NCBI RefSeq assembly: GCF_003339865.1
Contig: NZ_QPKV01000004.1
Location: 124,001-188,000, forward strand
Source: Pedobacter chinensis
Lineage (GTDB): Bacteria; Bacteroidota; Bacteroidia; Sphingobacteriales; Sphingobacteriaceae
Direction: 5' to 3'
Length of the DNA: 64,000 nucleotides
Notes under the pieces: model-generated
Seen by the model: only the letters and a program-made list of their open reading frames with translations
What the model was told of the DNA's origin: nothing
Databases searched by the model: none
Shown here: one piece after another, positions 49,259 through 58,580 of the stretch
Position numbering within the stretch: position 1 is the stretch's first letter
Layout of the letters: each line of letters opens with the position of its first letter
Program-made: the position numbers and the translations under genes

Positions 49259-50101
49259 ATGAATATAGGATGGATCGGCCTGGGCAATATGGGTATCCCA
49301 ATGGCAGAACAATTAATAAATGCGGGTTATCAGGTTACTGTTTACAACAGAAGCAAAGCTAAAGAGGCTGAACTAACGAAAATGGGAGCTTTAACCGCAG
49401 AAACACCGAAAGCACTCATTGACAAAAACGATGTGATCATCATCATGGTATCAGATGATGAGGCTATAAAACAAATTTTTGCGGGAGATGATGGCTTGTT
49501 AGCTGCGCAAACATCAGGTAAAATCATCATCAATATGAGTACTGTTTCGCCGTCCATTTCAAAAGAAATGAGCCAAAAGTGTAGGCTGAATGGAAATGAT
49601 TATCTTGATGCACCCGTATCCGGAAGCGTGAAACAAGCTGAAACTGGCCAGCTGGTAATTATGGTTGGAGGCAAGCGCCTGGTTTATGAAAAAGTCCAAC
49701 CGATTTTGGATCATCTGGGCAAACTAACCATTCATGTTGGAGATACCGGTGCTGGTAATACTGCAAAACTGGCGATTAATTCTCTATTGGCATTATATAC
49801 GCAAGGTTTAGCGGAAACGGTTCTTTTTGCAAACCAAAACGGGATTAAAACGGAAGATTTGCTCAACCTGATCAATAATGCCGCAATTGGAAATGTGTAT
49901 ACCAAAATAAAGGGCGATGCCATTCTTAACCAGAATTATAAAGCCGCATTTGCTTTAAAACACATTGTAAAAGATTTAAAATTAGCAAAGGATGAAGGGA
50001 TTTCATCGCCGCTGGCTAAAACTGCCCTGCAAACTTTTGAAAATGCTGAAAGCGAATATGGAGAAGAAGATTTAATTGCAATAATTAAGGCATTGAAGTA
50101 A
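49259..50101 (+). CDS. NAD(P)-dependent 3-hydroxyisobutyrate dehydrogenase-like protein
   Basis: Beta-hydroxyacid dehydrogenase of 280 residues. The Rossmann loop is WIGLGNMGIPMAEQLINAG (4-22) with YNRSKA after it; the substrate segment is YLDAPVSGSVKQAETGQL and the catalytic Lys lies in GNTAKLAINSLL. These are the family's three signatures. Substrates in the family range from 3-hydroxyisobutyrate to succinic semialdehyde and tartronate semialdehyde; I cannot choose. Its stop is adjacent to the convergent TPR gene. Confidence 0.92.
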   Translation: MNIGWIGLGNMGIPMAEQLINAGYQVTVYNRSKAKEAELTKMGALTAETPKALIDKNDVIIIMVSDDEAIKQIFAGDDGLLAAQTSGKIIINMSTVSPSISKEMSQKCRLNGNDYLDAPVSGSVKQAETGQLVIMVGGKRLVYEKVQPILDHLGKLTIHVGDTGAGNTAKLAINSLLALYTQGLAETVLFANQNGIKTEDLLNLINNAAIGNVYTKIKGDAILNQNYKAAFALKHIVKDLKLAKDEGISSPLAKTALQTFENAESEYGEEDLIAIIKALK

Positions 50102-51511
50102 TTATGTTTTTGCAGGGATTGCCTTGGTGCGGCGGCTAATTTTTGCTTTGGCTTTTACTGGTGCTGAATGCGGATGAGCTAGTTTCTCCCGCATCCAGTT
50201 TGTCATTTTATGGTGCAGTGGAACCAGGACTGATGCAAAAGCAACCAATATGGCCAACTCAAGTAATGGTAAATGATTGCTGACACGTTGCACAAAGGGA
50301 TGGATGAACAAGGCAATGAATTCGAAAACAAACAGCAGAGAGAGCACGCTCATAAATTCGATCACTTTTCGATGGGTACGACTTTTATTAAGTGCCAGGA
50401 CAATTAGAAAGAAGATGGGAATGAATATCGCAATGCTGATCATTTGAAGATTGATGATTCTGTTCTCTTCTTCACGGTGCTTTTCTGCCGCAATTTCTTC
50501 CTGACGAATAGCCTCGTTAAAACTCAGTGTTTGTATTTGTTTCACTTTCTCTGCATTGAACATACTATCTTTGGCTGCTGTGGCCTTCTTTAAATAGCGT
50601 AATTCCAAACGGTCGTTTTTTCCCTGATAAATTTCAGTTAATAAATTACTGGCACTATAAATCCCTTCAGGATACATGGCAGAGTTAGCCGAATTTAAGG
50701 CTTTAACTGCATAGTATATGCTCGAATCAATAACCTGTTTTTGCTTATACAATTTAGCAATACTATTGTAAGTATCGGAAAGGCCGCTATGGTCATTGTT
50801 TTTTGCAGCTAAATTTACGCTAACCTTGTAATAGTCTAGTGCCAGCGCATCATGCCCCATTTTGTAGTGAATATCTCCTAAAATAGATAAAGTATTGGGT
50901 AGGGTGCTCATATCTTTCATGCTCTGCTGTATGGCATAAGCCTGCATTTCATAATTCAAGGCAGAGTCTACCTTGTCAAGTTTGATATAGCAGTTGCCGA
51001 TGTTGGATAAGATTATCCCAAGACGTCGCTTTTCCTTCAATTCTTCTGCAACAGCTTTTGCTTTAAAATGATAGGAAAGTACTTTTTCATTATCTTTTTG
51101 ATCTGAATAAATAATCCCGATATCGCTGTTGCTTTTTAAAATACCTAAGCGATCTTTAATTTCTTCTCTGATTTTTAACGAACCCAATAATACCGAAAGT
51201 GCCCGATCGTATTTGCCATTTTTCCATAAAACAACGCCAAGCCGGTTCATGCAATCAGCCTCGCCTTTCTTAAACTGAAGCTTTCTGGCTAAATCAAGTC
51301 CGTGTTGAGCAAACATCAATGCGCTGTCTGGCCTTGTAGATTGGATTTGCAAGCTAAGCTGCCTGAATATTTCTACGCCTAAGGTATCGTTTGAATGGAG
51401 ATTAAGCTGAGATTTTAATTGAGGAATCGTCTGTTCTTGTGCAAAAGAAGTCGCAATGAAAGCGATACATAAGTAAATGCTGATAATCCCTTTAAGCTGA
51501 TGGTTTTGCAT
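50102..51511 (-). CDS. TPR protein with three C-terminal membrane helices
   Basis: Exported N-terminal TPR domain (signal peptide to about 24, SFAQEQ) with six or so TPR units over 35-330 (e.g. LGVVLWKNGKYDRALSVLLG, LSILGDIHYKMGHDALALDYY), then a coiled segment and three membrane helices (about 347-368, 380-400, 408-430) ending in a basic tail rich in Lys/Ala (PVKAKAKISRRTKAIPAKT). It resembles the sensor half of Bacteroidota TPR histidine kinases but has no kinase or DNA-binding domain. A stress or transport sensing role is only inferred. Confidence 0.8.
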   Translation of the reverse strand: MQNHQLKGIISIYLCIAFIATSFAQEQTIPQLKSQLNLHSNDTLGVEIFRQLSLQIQSTRPDSALMFAQHGLDLARKLQFKKGEADCMNRLGVVLWKNGKYDRALSVLLGSLKIREEIKDRLGILKSNSDIGIIYSDQKDNEKVLSYHFKAKAVAEELKEKRRLGIILSNIGNCYIKLDKVDSALNYEMQAYAIQQSMKDMSTLPNTLSILGDIHYKMGHDALALDYYKVSVNLAAKNNDHSGLSDTYNSIAKLYKQKQVIDSSIYYAVKALNSANSAMYPEGIYSASNLLTEIYQGKNDRLELRYLKKATAAKDSMFNAEKVKQIQTLSFNEAIRQEEIAAEKHREEENRIINLQMISIAIFIPIFFLIVLALNKSRTHRKVIEFMSVLSLLFVFEFIALFIHPFVQRVSNHLPLLELAILVAFASVLVPLHHKMTNWMREKLAHPHSAPVKAKAKISRRTKAIPAKT

Positions 51512-51598
51512 AGTTTAAAAGCTTCTGCAAACATCAGGCTGAGCTTGATGTTTGCAGAAGTGAAAATAACATAAGAAAAAAATCTTTAAAGCTTTTTA

Positions 51599-51760
51599 TT
51601 AGCTATCCTGTGGTTCTGCATCATCAGATTGAACATCATCTTGAGCATTTAATGATTGTTCCTCATTTCGTCCCATGGAAGTGTTTTTATCGAAGCTGGC
51701 TTCGTCACTTGCAAATCCCATTGAGGTGTTTTTGTCAAACTCATTTTTAGGTGTACTCAT
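51599..51760 (-). CDS. 53-residue acidic protein with an internal duplication
   Basis: A short open frame (ATG 51760, TAA 51599-51601) read on the minus strand, encoding MSTPKNEFDKNTSMG, FASDEASFDKNTSMG and an Asp/Gln/Glu-rich tail ending AEPQDS. The motif FDKNTSMG is repeated with a 15-residue spacing. It is hydrophilic, strongly acidic and lies alone with a 238-base gap behind it. The in-frame repeat and the composition argue that it is translated. I know no family for it. Confidence 0.6.
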   Translation of the reverse strand: MSTPKNEFDKNTSMGFASDEASFDKNTSMGRNEEQSLNAQDDVQSDDAEPQDS

Positions 51761-51977
51761 GGCTTTTAGTTTAAATTGGATGATTATTTAGTTTATTTAA
51801 AACTACACATAAACATTTGATAAACAAAGTTTTATGAAAATAAAACAGCCATTTTTTCTTACTTAAAATTAAGTAAGAATATAACAAAAAGCATGTATTA
51901 ATAGAAAGACGGTTTGATGTATGACTATCGTTCGGATTCTGGAGAAACGTTGTGGAGAAAACAAAAAATAATTATTC

Positions 51978-52131
51978 TTCTGAACGCAGTGAAGACCGCG
52001 AAGCAGCTACGAAGTAAATCCCTGAGCTATAGACATTGTACCTGGTTTATTACTGGCTTGTTTTTTAAGAGGTGCAGTGCTGTATTAAAGTTTGTGTTCC
52101 ATCGCTTGGAGATTCTTCACTGCGTTCAGAA
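51978..52131. repeat. 18-base perfect inverted repeat flanking 118 bases
   Basis: Arms TTCTGAACGCAGTGAAGA (51978-51995) and TCTTCACTGCGTTCAGAA (52114-52131). The right arm is the typical TTCTTCACTGCGTTCAGAATGAC element found in many bacterial genomes. Between the arms I see no gene; the ends of an ancient palindromic element are the simplest reading. Elsewhere in 51761-52243 nothing is recognised. Confidence 0.75.
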
Positions 52132-52243
52132 TGACAGGTATATTCGGGTTTTGTCCTTCTGAGGTTTTGTCATTCCCCACTGGATAGGAATCTTAAAGCA
52201 TTAGATGTATTCAGAAGAAAATAAAAAAAAACATACGGTAATA

Positions 52244-52274
52244 TTTGCATCGTACGAAAAACATCGTACCTTTG
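52244..52274 (+). promoter_or_regulatory. blaI promoter with direct-repeat operator
   Basis: TTTG (52244-52247) and TACCTTTG (52267-52274) are separated by exactly 19 bases, the Bacteroidota -33/-7 consensus. The octamer CATCGTAC occurs twice inside it (52248-52255 and 52262-52269), the second overlapping the -7 box. Start ATG is at 52278, only 3 bases past the -7 box, so the transcript would be leaderless or nearly so. Confidence 0.65.
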
Positions 52275-52277
52275 GGT

Positions 52278-52673
52278 ATGAAGAATAATCAAACTGATCA
52301 TAATTTGCCAGAACCAACCAAAGCTGAACTCGAAATTTTGCAGGTGCTTTGGGAATTTGGCCCATCTACGGTAAGATTTGTAAACGATAAATTGAATGAG
52401 AACAGGGAAGTGAACTATACATCAACCCTAAAGCAAATGCAGATTTTAACCGAAAAAGGAATTTTAAAACGTGATGAAAGCCAAATGAAACACATTTATA
52501 TTCCGGTTGAAGCTGAAGAGAAAACAAAAGTTCAGTTGTTGGATCGTTTTGTGAATACGCTTTATAAAGGTTCGGCATCACAATTAATGATGCAACTTTT
52601 AGGCAATGAAAAAACTTCAAAAGAAGAAATCGAAGAGATTAAGAGGCTATTGGATAGCATGAAACCATCATGA
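52278..52673 (+). CDS. BlaI/MecI family winged-helix repressor
   Basis: DNA-binding repressor of 131 residues, beginning at ATG 52278. LPEPTKAELEILQVLWEFGPSTVRFV (about 9-34) and NYTSTLKQMQILTEKGILKRDE (recognition helix and wing) are the BlaI signatures; the C-terminal helical part mediates dimerisation. BlaI repressors are cleaved or inactivated through the neighbouring M56 peptidase. Here they are 113 bases apart on the same strand. The direct repeats in its own promoter suggest autoregulation. Signal sensed is unknown. Confidence 0.92.
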   Translation: MKNNQTDHNLPEPTKAELEILQVLWEFGPSTVRFVNDKLNENREVNYTSTLKQMQILTEKGILKRDESQMKHIYIPVEAEEKTKVQLLDRFVNTLYKGSASQLMMQLLGNEKTSKEEIEEIKRLLDSMKPS

Positions 52674-52751
52674 TTTTTCAAAACTCACAATGAAATGAAT
52701 AAAATCATGATAGCTTCATTACCATTGAAAACAAATCTTATACGGATGAAA
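52659..52751 (+). promoter_or_regulatory. blaI end and M56 leader, homologous to the porP leader
   Basis: Runs from the last blaI codons (ATGAAACCATCATGA) to ACAAATCTTATACGGATGAAATAA. The second half matches 38898-38948 closely. Here the ATG at the end is followed directly by AAA-TAA, so it is a dead start codon, whereas in the porP copy it starts the gene. Confidence 0.6.
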
Positions 52752-52786
52752 TAATTGAGATCTAAAAAATCTAAAGAACCACGATA

Positions 52787-54709
52787 ATGGAATTTAAATT
52801 CATTCATTTTTTACCCGAAAACTGGCTAAATGCCTTAGGAACCACTCTTTTTCATTCTTTATGGCTTGGTGTTGCACTGGCTGTTTTATGTGCCATTGTA
52901 ATGTTTGCTACCCGTAAAACCAGTGCAAAAGTTAGGTATAACCTGTTAACAATTTGCTTGTTATTGTTTGTTGTTGCAATTGCTTTTACATTTTATTTTG
53001 CTCTTGAAACGCAACCGGCAATTGCTCAAATAAAGCCTGCGAGCGAAATCGGGACAGATCTTTCAAAAATTCAAGCCCAGCAGTCAATCATATCAGATGT
53101 TCGATTTAATACGTACTCGGTTTTAAATAAGCTTTTGAGCATTTGGAATTCACATGCTTACCAAATTGTGTTCATCTGGTTTTTGATTATTTGCGGCAAA
53201 AGTATTCAGTTATTGGTCGGATTAAATGGCATTTATCATTTAAGAAACAATCAAACTTATGCCGCTGGCAAAAAGTGGGATGAGCATTTAGAAACACTTT
53301 CAGCAAAACTTGGAGTTAATCAACAGGTTAAAATGATGCAATCAGGAATAGCTAAAGTACCTATGGTTGTTGGCCACCTTAAGCCTTTAATATTAATTCC
53401 GTTAGGATTATTGAATGGCTTATCAACTGCTGAAGTAGAGGCAATTTTATCTCATGAACTTGCCCATATCAAGCGTAGAGATTATCTGGTAAATCTGTTG
53501 CAAAGCTTTATTGAAATTGTATTCTTCTTCAATCCGGCGGTACTTTGGGTATCGCAACTTATAAAAACAGAGCGTGAACACTGTTGTGATGATTTGGCCA
53601 TTGCTTGTGTTAACGATCGTAAAAACTATGTTAAAGCCTTAATTTTTTGTCAGGAGTTTAAGCAGAGTGCACCTGCTTACGCAATGGGCATTACAGGCAA
53701 AAAAGGTAGCCTGCTGCATAGAGCGAGCAGGATGTTATTTAACACCAATTCAACTTTAAACAAAATGGAAAAAACAATATTAACAATCGCATTGGTATCC
53801 ACTGTGATATGTACAGCAGCATTTAAAAGCGTAGGCAATGCAGCAACTATTAACAAAAAAGCTATAGCATCATCAATTGTAGCGATGCAGGATACGGCAA
53901 AAAAAGTAATAAAGAAAGAAAAAGAAGTTGCTCATAAATCTGCAGCTCAACTGGAAAGTGAAATTGAACAAAAAATTAAACTTGCTGAAAAGAAAGCTGC
54001 AGAGAAAAACAAAGTTATAACAGCTAAAGAGAAAGGCCAGGACCAGGCAGAAAAACAAAAGGCAAAAGAAGATTTGAGGTATACAGAAGAAGCAAAAAAG
54101 TATGCTGAAAACGAAAAAAAATATAAAGAAGCTGAAAAAAAATATGCTGCTGATGAGGCAAAATATGCGAAAGAGCAAGAAAAGTGGGCTAAAGAGGATG
54201 CGAAATGGGCAGAGGAAGATGCAAAATGGGCTGAAGAAGATAAAAAGTGGGCAGCAGAAAATAGCAAAGGAAATAGAACACCAAGAGCGCCAAGACCACC
54301 TAGACCCGCAAGAGCCAGAGCGGCAGCAGTTCCACCTACACCACCAACTCCTTATGCCAATCCAGCAAAATCAGCCATACCTTCAACTCCACCTACACCT
54401 CCGGCACGGGTTGGAAAAACGACAAGTGTAATCAAAACAGGAGTAGAGCGTGTTGTTACTACAAAAAGTGTAACCAATGGCAAAGGACATGATGATTTTA
54501 ATGATATCAATAATGAATTGCTGAAAGACGGCATTATAGCCAATACAAAGGAATTATCATATAAGCTCAATAAAAACGACCTGATTGTAAACGGAGTAAA
54601 ACAAAGTCAGGCTATCCAGAAAAAATACAAAGAGAAATATTTAACAAATGAAGATCATTCATTAATGTATAACTTTCTTATCGAAAATCAAACGACTAAA
54701 TCCAACTAG
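52787..54709 (+). CDS. M56 family metallopeptidase (BlaR1-like) with aromatic heptad tail
   Basis: Inner-membrane zinc peptidase, 640 residues. Helices at about 17-38, 44-66, 120-145 and after the catalytic site frame His223-Glu224-Leu-Ala-His227 (LSHELAHIKRRD), with the third ligand in TEREHCCDD. A further helix lies near 335-352. The protein then runs into a long Lys/Glu helix with nine heptads (431-493) of the form K-Y/W-A-x-E/D-x-x, a Pro/Arg/Ala-rich stretch (about 500-560, PRAPRPPRPARARAAAVPPT) and a short C-terminal domain. There is no penicillin-binding sensor domain as in BlaR1. It probably cleaves or controls the upstream BlaI; the TonB-type receptor 23 bases downstream may be the regulated product. 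Confidence 0.9.
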   Translation: MEFKFIHFLPENWLNALGTTLFHSLWLGVALAVLCAIVMFATRKTSAKVRYNLLTICLLLFVVAIAFTFYFALETQPAIAQIKPASEIGTDLSKIQAQQSIISDVRFNTYSVLNKLLSIWNSHAYQIVFIWFLIICGKSIQLLVGLNGIYHLRNNQTYAAGKKWDEHLETLSAKLGVNQQVKMMQSGIAKVPMVVGHLKPLILIPLGLLNGLSTAEVEAILSHELAHIKRRDYLVNLLQSFIEIVFFFNPAVLWVSQLIKTEREHCCDDLAIACVNDRKNYVKALIFCQEFKQSAPAYAMGITGKKGSLLHRASRMLFNTNSTLNKMEKTILTIALVSTVICTAAFKSVGNAATINKKAIASSIVAMQDTAKKVIKKEKEVAHKSAAQLESEIEQKIKLAEKKAAEKNKVITAKEKGQDQAEKQKAKEDLRYTEEAKKYAENEKKYKEAEKKYAADEAKYAKEQEKWAKEDAKWAEEDAKWAEEDKKWAAENSKGNRTPRAPRPPRPARARAAAVPPTPPTPYANPAKSAIPSTPPTPPARVGKTTSVIKTGVERVVTTKSVTNGKGHDDFNDINNELLKDGIIANTKELSYKLNKNDLIVNGVKQSQAIQKKYKEKYLTNEDHSLMYNFLIENQTTKSN

Positions 54710-54732
54710 CCCGCCCTTTTAAAAATCACATC

Positions 54733-57180
54733 ATGAAACTGAAAATCATGGCTTTTTTAGCCATCTGGATAAATATTGCCTTTACTTTTGCTCAAACGCC
54801 CCAGTCAACAGCCAAAATTTGGGGGAGGGTGCTGGATAGTGAAAATAAGAATATAGAATATGCCACTGTGGCCATTGTAAAAGATTCAATATTGATGAAA
54901 ACCGCCTTTACAGAACAGGATGGATTGTTCAGTTTTGATAACTTAGCTTTTGGAAAATATGTGATCAAGATTTCGGTAGTAGGGTATCCGGTGTATCAAA
55001 CGGATACGCTTACTTTGGATGCAACACATCCCGAAATCAATCTTGCAGACATCAAATTGAAATCAACCTCTACTCATTTAAAGGAGGTTAATATTACCGC
55101 TCAAAAAGCATTTGTGGAAAGGAAGATTGACAGGACCATTGTGAATGTTGATGCTTTGATCTCCAATGCCGGAACCACTGCTTTGGATGTGTTGAGTAAA
55201 TCGCCAGGCGTAAATGTTGATCAAAATGGTGCAATCTCATTAAAGGGCAAAAATGGAGTAAGTATTTTTATTGATGATAAACCCACCTACCTTTCAGGAG
55301 CAGATCTGGAAAATTATCTGCGTTCACTACCATCTTCCTCTTTAGATCAGATTGAACTGATGACCAACCCTCCGGCCAAATATGATGCAGCAGGAAACGC
55401 AGGCATAATCAACATTAAAACGAAAAAAACAAAAATTGCAGGCTTTAACGGAGGTGTTAATTTAAGCTTAAATCAGGGAGAACTTAGCCGGTCAAATAAT
55501 AGTTTCAACTTCAATTATCGAAAAGATAAGATCAATGTTTTTGGGTTGTTCAGTTATAATCTCAACAACAGTTTTACCGATTTGGATTTGAACCGGAAAT
55601 ACAAGAATGATGATGGTACTGCCAAATATTACTTTAATCAAAATTCTTATTTCCGCAGGCATGGCAATACCTTTAACTTAAAAACAGGAATGGATTACTA
55701 TGTTTCTGAAAAAACAACATTCGGGGTTGTGCTTACCGGTATGAACAGAATTTCATCTCAGGTAAATAACAATACCAGTAACTTATCAAATGCTTCAATG
55801 CAACTTGATTCGGTTATCAGAGCAGAAAATATTGATAACATCAAATATCAAAATGGTGGAGTAAATCTAAACTATCGCCACAAGTTTAATCAAACCGGCA
55901 GGGAAATCACTTTTGATGCCGACTATCTGGCCTACAGAAATCAAACTGATCAGGCTTACTACAATTACAGTTATTTTGCCGATCAGGTATTGAAATCGCA
56001 GGATATTCTTACAGGAAATCTTCCATCAAATATCGATATCTATACTGCAAAGCTTGATTATTCGCATCCTTTAAAAAACAACTGGAAAATTGATGCTGGC
56101 GCCAAAACGGCCTATACCACTACTGATAACACGGCCGATTATCGTATCATTGCGAATGATAAAACCAGCATAGATTATGAAAAAAGCAATCATTTCCTTT
56201 ATCAGGAAAATATTAATGCTGCTTACCTCAATGTTTCCCGTGAAGGAAAGCGATTTTCAATACAGGCTGGTTTGCGATTTGAAAATACGGTTTCAAACGG
56301 ACATCAATTGGGAAATCTGATAAAACCTGACTCTAGTTTTAAACGAACTTATAATAGTTTGTTCCCAACAGTATATTTTACTTATAAACTGGACACCGCA
56401 GGAAACCATCAACTCGGTTTAAATTATGGAAGAAGGATTGACCGCCCATATTATCAGGACTTAAATCCGTTTTTTTCTCCTTTGGATAAATTTACCTACT
56501 ATGTGGGCAATCCATTTTTAAAACCATCTTTTACACAAAGTATAGAACTATCGCATACTTTTAAAAACAAAATTACAACCACATTTGGTTACAGCTGGGT
56601 TAAAGATGATGTGAATGAAACCATCGAAATTTTAAATGGAACATATTACAGCAGGCCCGCAAATGTGGGCAAAACCACTGTTGCCAATGTTTCAGTAAAT
56701 GCAGAAATAGATTTAACGAAGTGGCTAAAACTGAACGCTTATGCCGAGTTTGCCAGAACCTTATCAAAGACAGATTTTTACACTGGCTATTTGGTAACCA
56801 ATGGGAGTTATTTGCGATTTAATCCTAATCTGCAAATTAAGATTAGTGATACCTGGAATGCAGAAGTGAATATGCGCTATCAAAGCAAGTTTTCCAATGT
56901 GCAGTTTCTACTCGGCTCTGTACATGAATTTGGAGCAGCAGTTCAGAAAAAGTTATCGGCAAAAAGCACACTTAAACTCTCGGCAAATGATATTTTTCGT
57001 GACCGGATTTTTAATGGTGTAATCAACAATCTGGCAAATACAGAGGCCAATTGGCGAAATCGCAACGATTCGAGAACAGTGATTATCAGTTATAGCTATC
57101 GTTTCGGGAAGGCTTTTTCTACTCCGTCCAAACATGATTCTTCTGGTGCAGATGCGGAAAAAAACAGAGTAAAGAACTAA
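54733..57180 (+). CDS. Outer-membrane beta-barrel (TonB-dependent-receptor-like) protein
   Basis: Outer-membrane protein of 815 residues. Signal peptide ends FAQ (about 21); a carboxypeptidase-regulatory-like domain follows (about 28-115, IWGRVLDSENKNIEYATVAI). The plug has VNVDALISNAGTTALDVLSKSPGV, SIFIDDKPTYLSGADLENYL and YDAAGNAGIINIKTKK, then a 22-strand-type barrel to the end. A TonB box is not obvious. This subgroup is usually annotated as outer-membrane beta-barrel protein and often follows M56/BlaI genes in Bacteroidota. It probably imports or binds an unknown ligand. Confidence 0.9.
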   Translation: MKLKIMAFLAIWINIAFTFAQTPQSTAKIWGRVLDSENKNIEYATVAIVKDSILMKTAFTEQDGLFSFDNLAFGKYVIKISVVGYPVYQTDTLTLDATHPEINLADIKLKSTSTHLKEVNITAQKAFVERKIDRTIVNVDALISNAGTTALDVLSKSPGVNVDQNGAISLKGKNGVSIFIDDKPTYLSGADLENYLRSLPSSSLDQIELMTNPPAKYDAAGNAGIINIKTKKTKIAGFNGGVNLSLNQGELSRSNNSFNFNYRKDKINVFGLFSYNLNNSFTDLDLNRKYKNDDGTAKYYFNQNSYFRRHGNTFNLKTGMDYYVSEKTTFGVVLTGMNRISSQVNNNTSNLSNASMQLDSVIRAENIDNIKYQNGGVNLNYRHKFNQTGREITFDADYLAYRNQTDQAYYNYSYFADQVLKSQDILTGNLPSNIDIYTAKLDYSHPLKNNWKIDAGAKTAYTTTDNTADYRIIANDKTSIDYEKSNHFLYQENINAAYLNVSREGKRFSIQAGLRFENTVSNGHQLGNLIKPDSSFKRTYNSLFPTVYFTYKLDTAGNHQLGLNYGRRIDRPYYQDLNPFFSPLDKFTYYVGNPFLKPSFTQSIELSHTFKNKITTTFGYSWVKDDVNETIEILNGTYYSRPANVGKTTVANVSVNAEIDLTKWLKLNAYAEFARTLSKTDFYTGYLVTNGSYLRFNPNLQIKISDTWNAEVNMRYQSKFSNVQFLLGSVHEFGAAVQKKLSAKSTLKLSANDIFRDRIFNGVINNLANTEANWRNRNDSRTVIISYSYRFGKAFSTPSKHDSSGADAEKNRVKN

Positions 57181-57263
57181 AATCAGCATCTCAAGATTGA
57201 CATTGATCACTTTTGTTTGAGGTAATGGTTCTCTGTATTGCTAGTTGTTTTTATGCGCTAAGA

Positions 57264-58553
57264 TTAGCTGATGAGTTGGTTCAATACCAGCACACCAACC
57301 AGGCCAAGGATAGAAACAATGCTTTCCATCATTGTCCAGGTTTTGAAGGTTTCTTTTAAACTGAGATTGAAATATTCTTTGAACATCCAGAAACCGGTAT
57401 CGTTAACATGAGAAAACATTAAGCTCCCGGCACCAACTGATAAAACCATTAGCTCAGGTGGTGCGCCAGGACCGATTAAAGGCAAAACCATGCCTGATGC
57501 GGTAAGCGCAGCAACGGTTGCCGAACCCAATGTTACGCGGAGTGCGGCGGTAATTAACCAGGCTAAAAGCAAAGGAGAAAGATTCAAACCGCCGGTTAAT
57601 TGCTTTACGGTTTCGCCCATTCCGCTATCAATTAAAATCTGCTTAAAAGCGCCTCCGGCAGCAATGATCAGAACAATCATGGCAATACTTTTTACGCCTT
57701 CCGTACAGGATTCCATTGCTTTTTCGATGGAGGTTTTTTGAACCAGCAAGGTAATGATAACCGAGAGTAGCAAGGCTGCTGTTGGATCGGCGAGAAAAAT
57801 GAATATCGATTTACCGAGATAATCAATGTTAATACTGCTTCCAACCGTTCCGGCGATAATCAAAAATACAGGCAGCATGGCCGTAATAAAACTTCTGCCC
57901 GCAGAAGGAAGATCATTTCCTTCCTCAATAATAAGTTCTTGAATATGGGGTTGATTGCGTTTAATAATCATCCTGGGGAAATATACGCCTGCTATTGTGG
58001 CTATTGGCAGGCTTAAAATCAGTCCATAAATAAGAGTTTTGCCAATATCTGCATGGAAAATTCCAGCTAAAGCCACCGGGCCGGGATGAGGCGGCAAAAA
58101 CCCATGTGTAACCGATAGCGCTGCGGCCATCGGAATCCCGATATACAATTTAGAAAGTCCGGTGGCTGCAGCAATGGCAAAGATCAGCGGAATTAAAACC
58201 ACAAAACCTGCATTGTAAAAAAGCGGAATACCAACCAGCAACCCGGTCAACAATACTGCCCATTGAATATTGTTTTTGCCAAAGGCTTTAATAAGAATAA
58301 AAACAATTTTTCTGGCAGAACCACTATCTTCAATCAGTTTTCCCATCATGGCGCCCAAAGCAAGAACCATAACCATGCTCCCTAAGGTACTGCCAATTCC
58401 ATTTCCAACAGAGCTCATTACTTTGGTGGCAGGCATGCCTAAAAATAACCCGGTAAGAATGGCCACTGTCAACAAAGCGATCATAGGATTGATCTTTTTC
58501 AGGATCAAAATGAAAAGCAATAAAATACCTAAAAGGAGAATGAGTAGTGACAT
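57264..58553 (-). CDS. Gluconate:H+ symporter, GntP family
   Basis: Inner-membrane permease of 429 residues with about 12-14 hydrophobic segments. GntP blocks include INPMIALLTVAILTGLFLGM, GIPLFYNAGFVVLIPL, VTHGFLPPHPGPVALAG and VNDTGFWMFKEYFNLSLKET. The family carries gluconate and related sugar acids with protons. No kinase or regulator for gluconate adjoins it, so the specific substrate is only presumed. Ends 83 bases from the convergent receptor gene. Confidence 0.93.
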   Translation of the reverse strand: MSLLILLLGILLLFILILKKINPMIALLTVAILTGLFLGMPATKVMSSVGNGIGSTLGSMVMVLALGAMMGKLIEDSGSARKIVFILIKAFGKNNIQWAVLLTGLLVGIPLFYNAGFVVLIPLIFAIAAATGLSKLYIGIPMAAALSVTHGFLPPHPGPVALAGIFHADIGKTLIYGLILSLPIATIAGVYFPRMIIKRNQPHIQELIIEEGNDLPSAGRSFITAMLPVFLIIAGTVGSSINIDYLGKSIFIFLADPTAALLLSVIITLLVQKTSIEKAMESCTEGVKSIAMIVLIIAAGGAFKQILIDSGMGETVKQLTGGLNLSPLLLAWLITAALRVTLGSATVAALTASGMVLPLIGPGAPPELMVLSVGAGSLMFSHVNDTGFWMFKEYFNLSLKETFKTWTMMESIVSILGLVGVLVLNQLIS

Positions 58554-58580
58554 GGTTTAATAAAGAAATGGCATTGCTAT

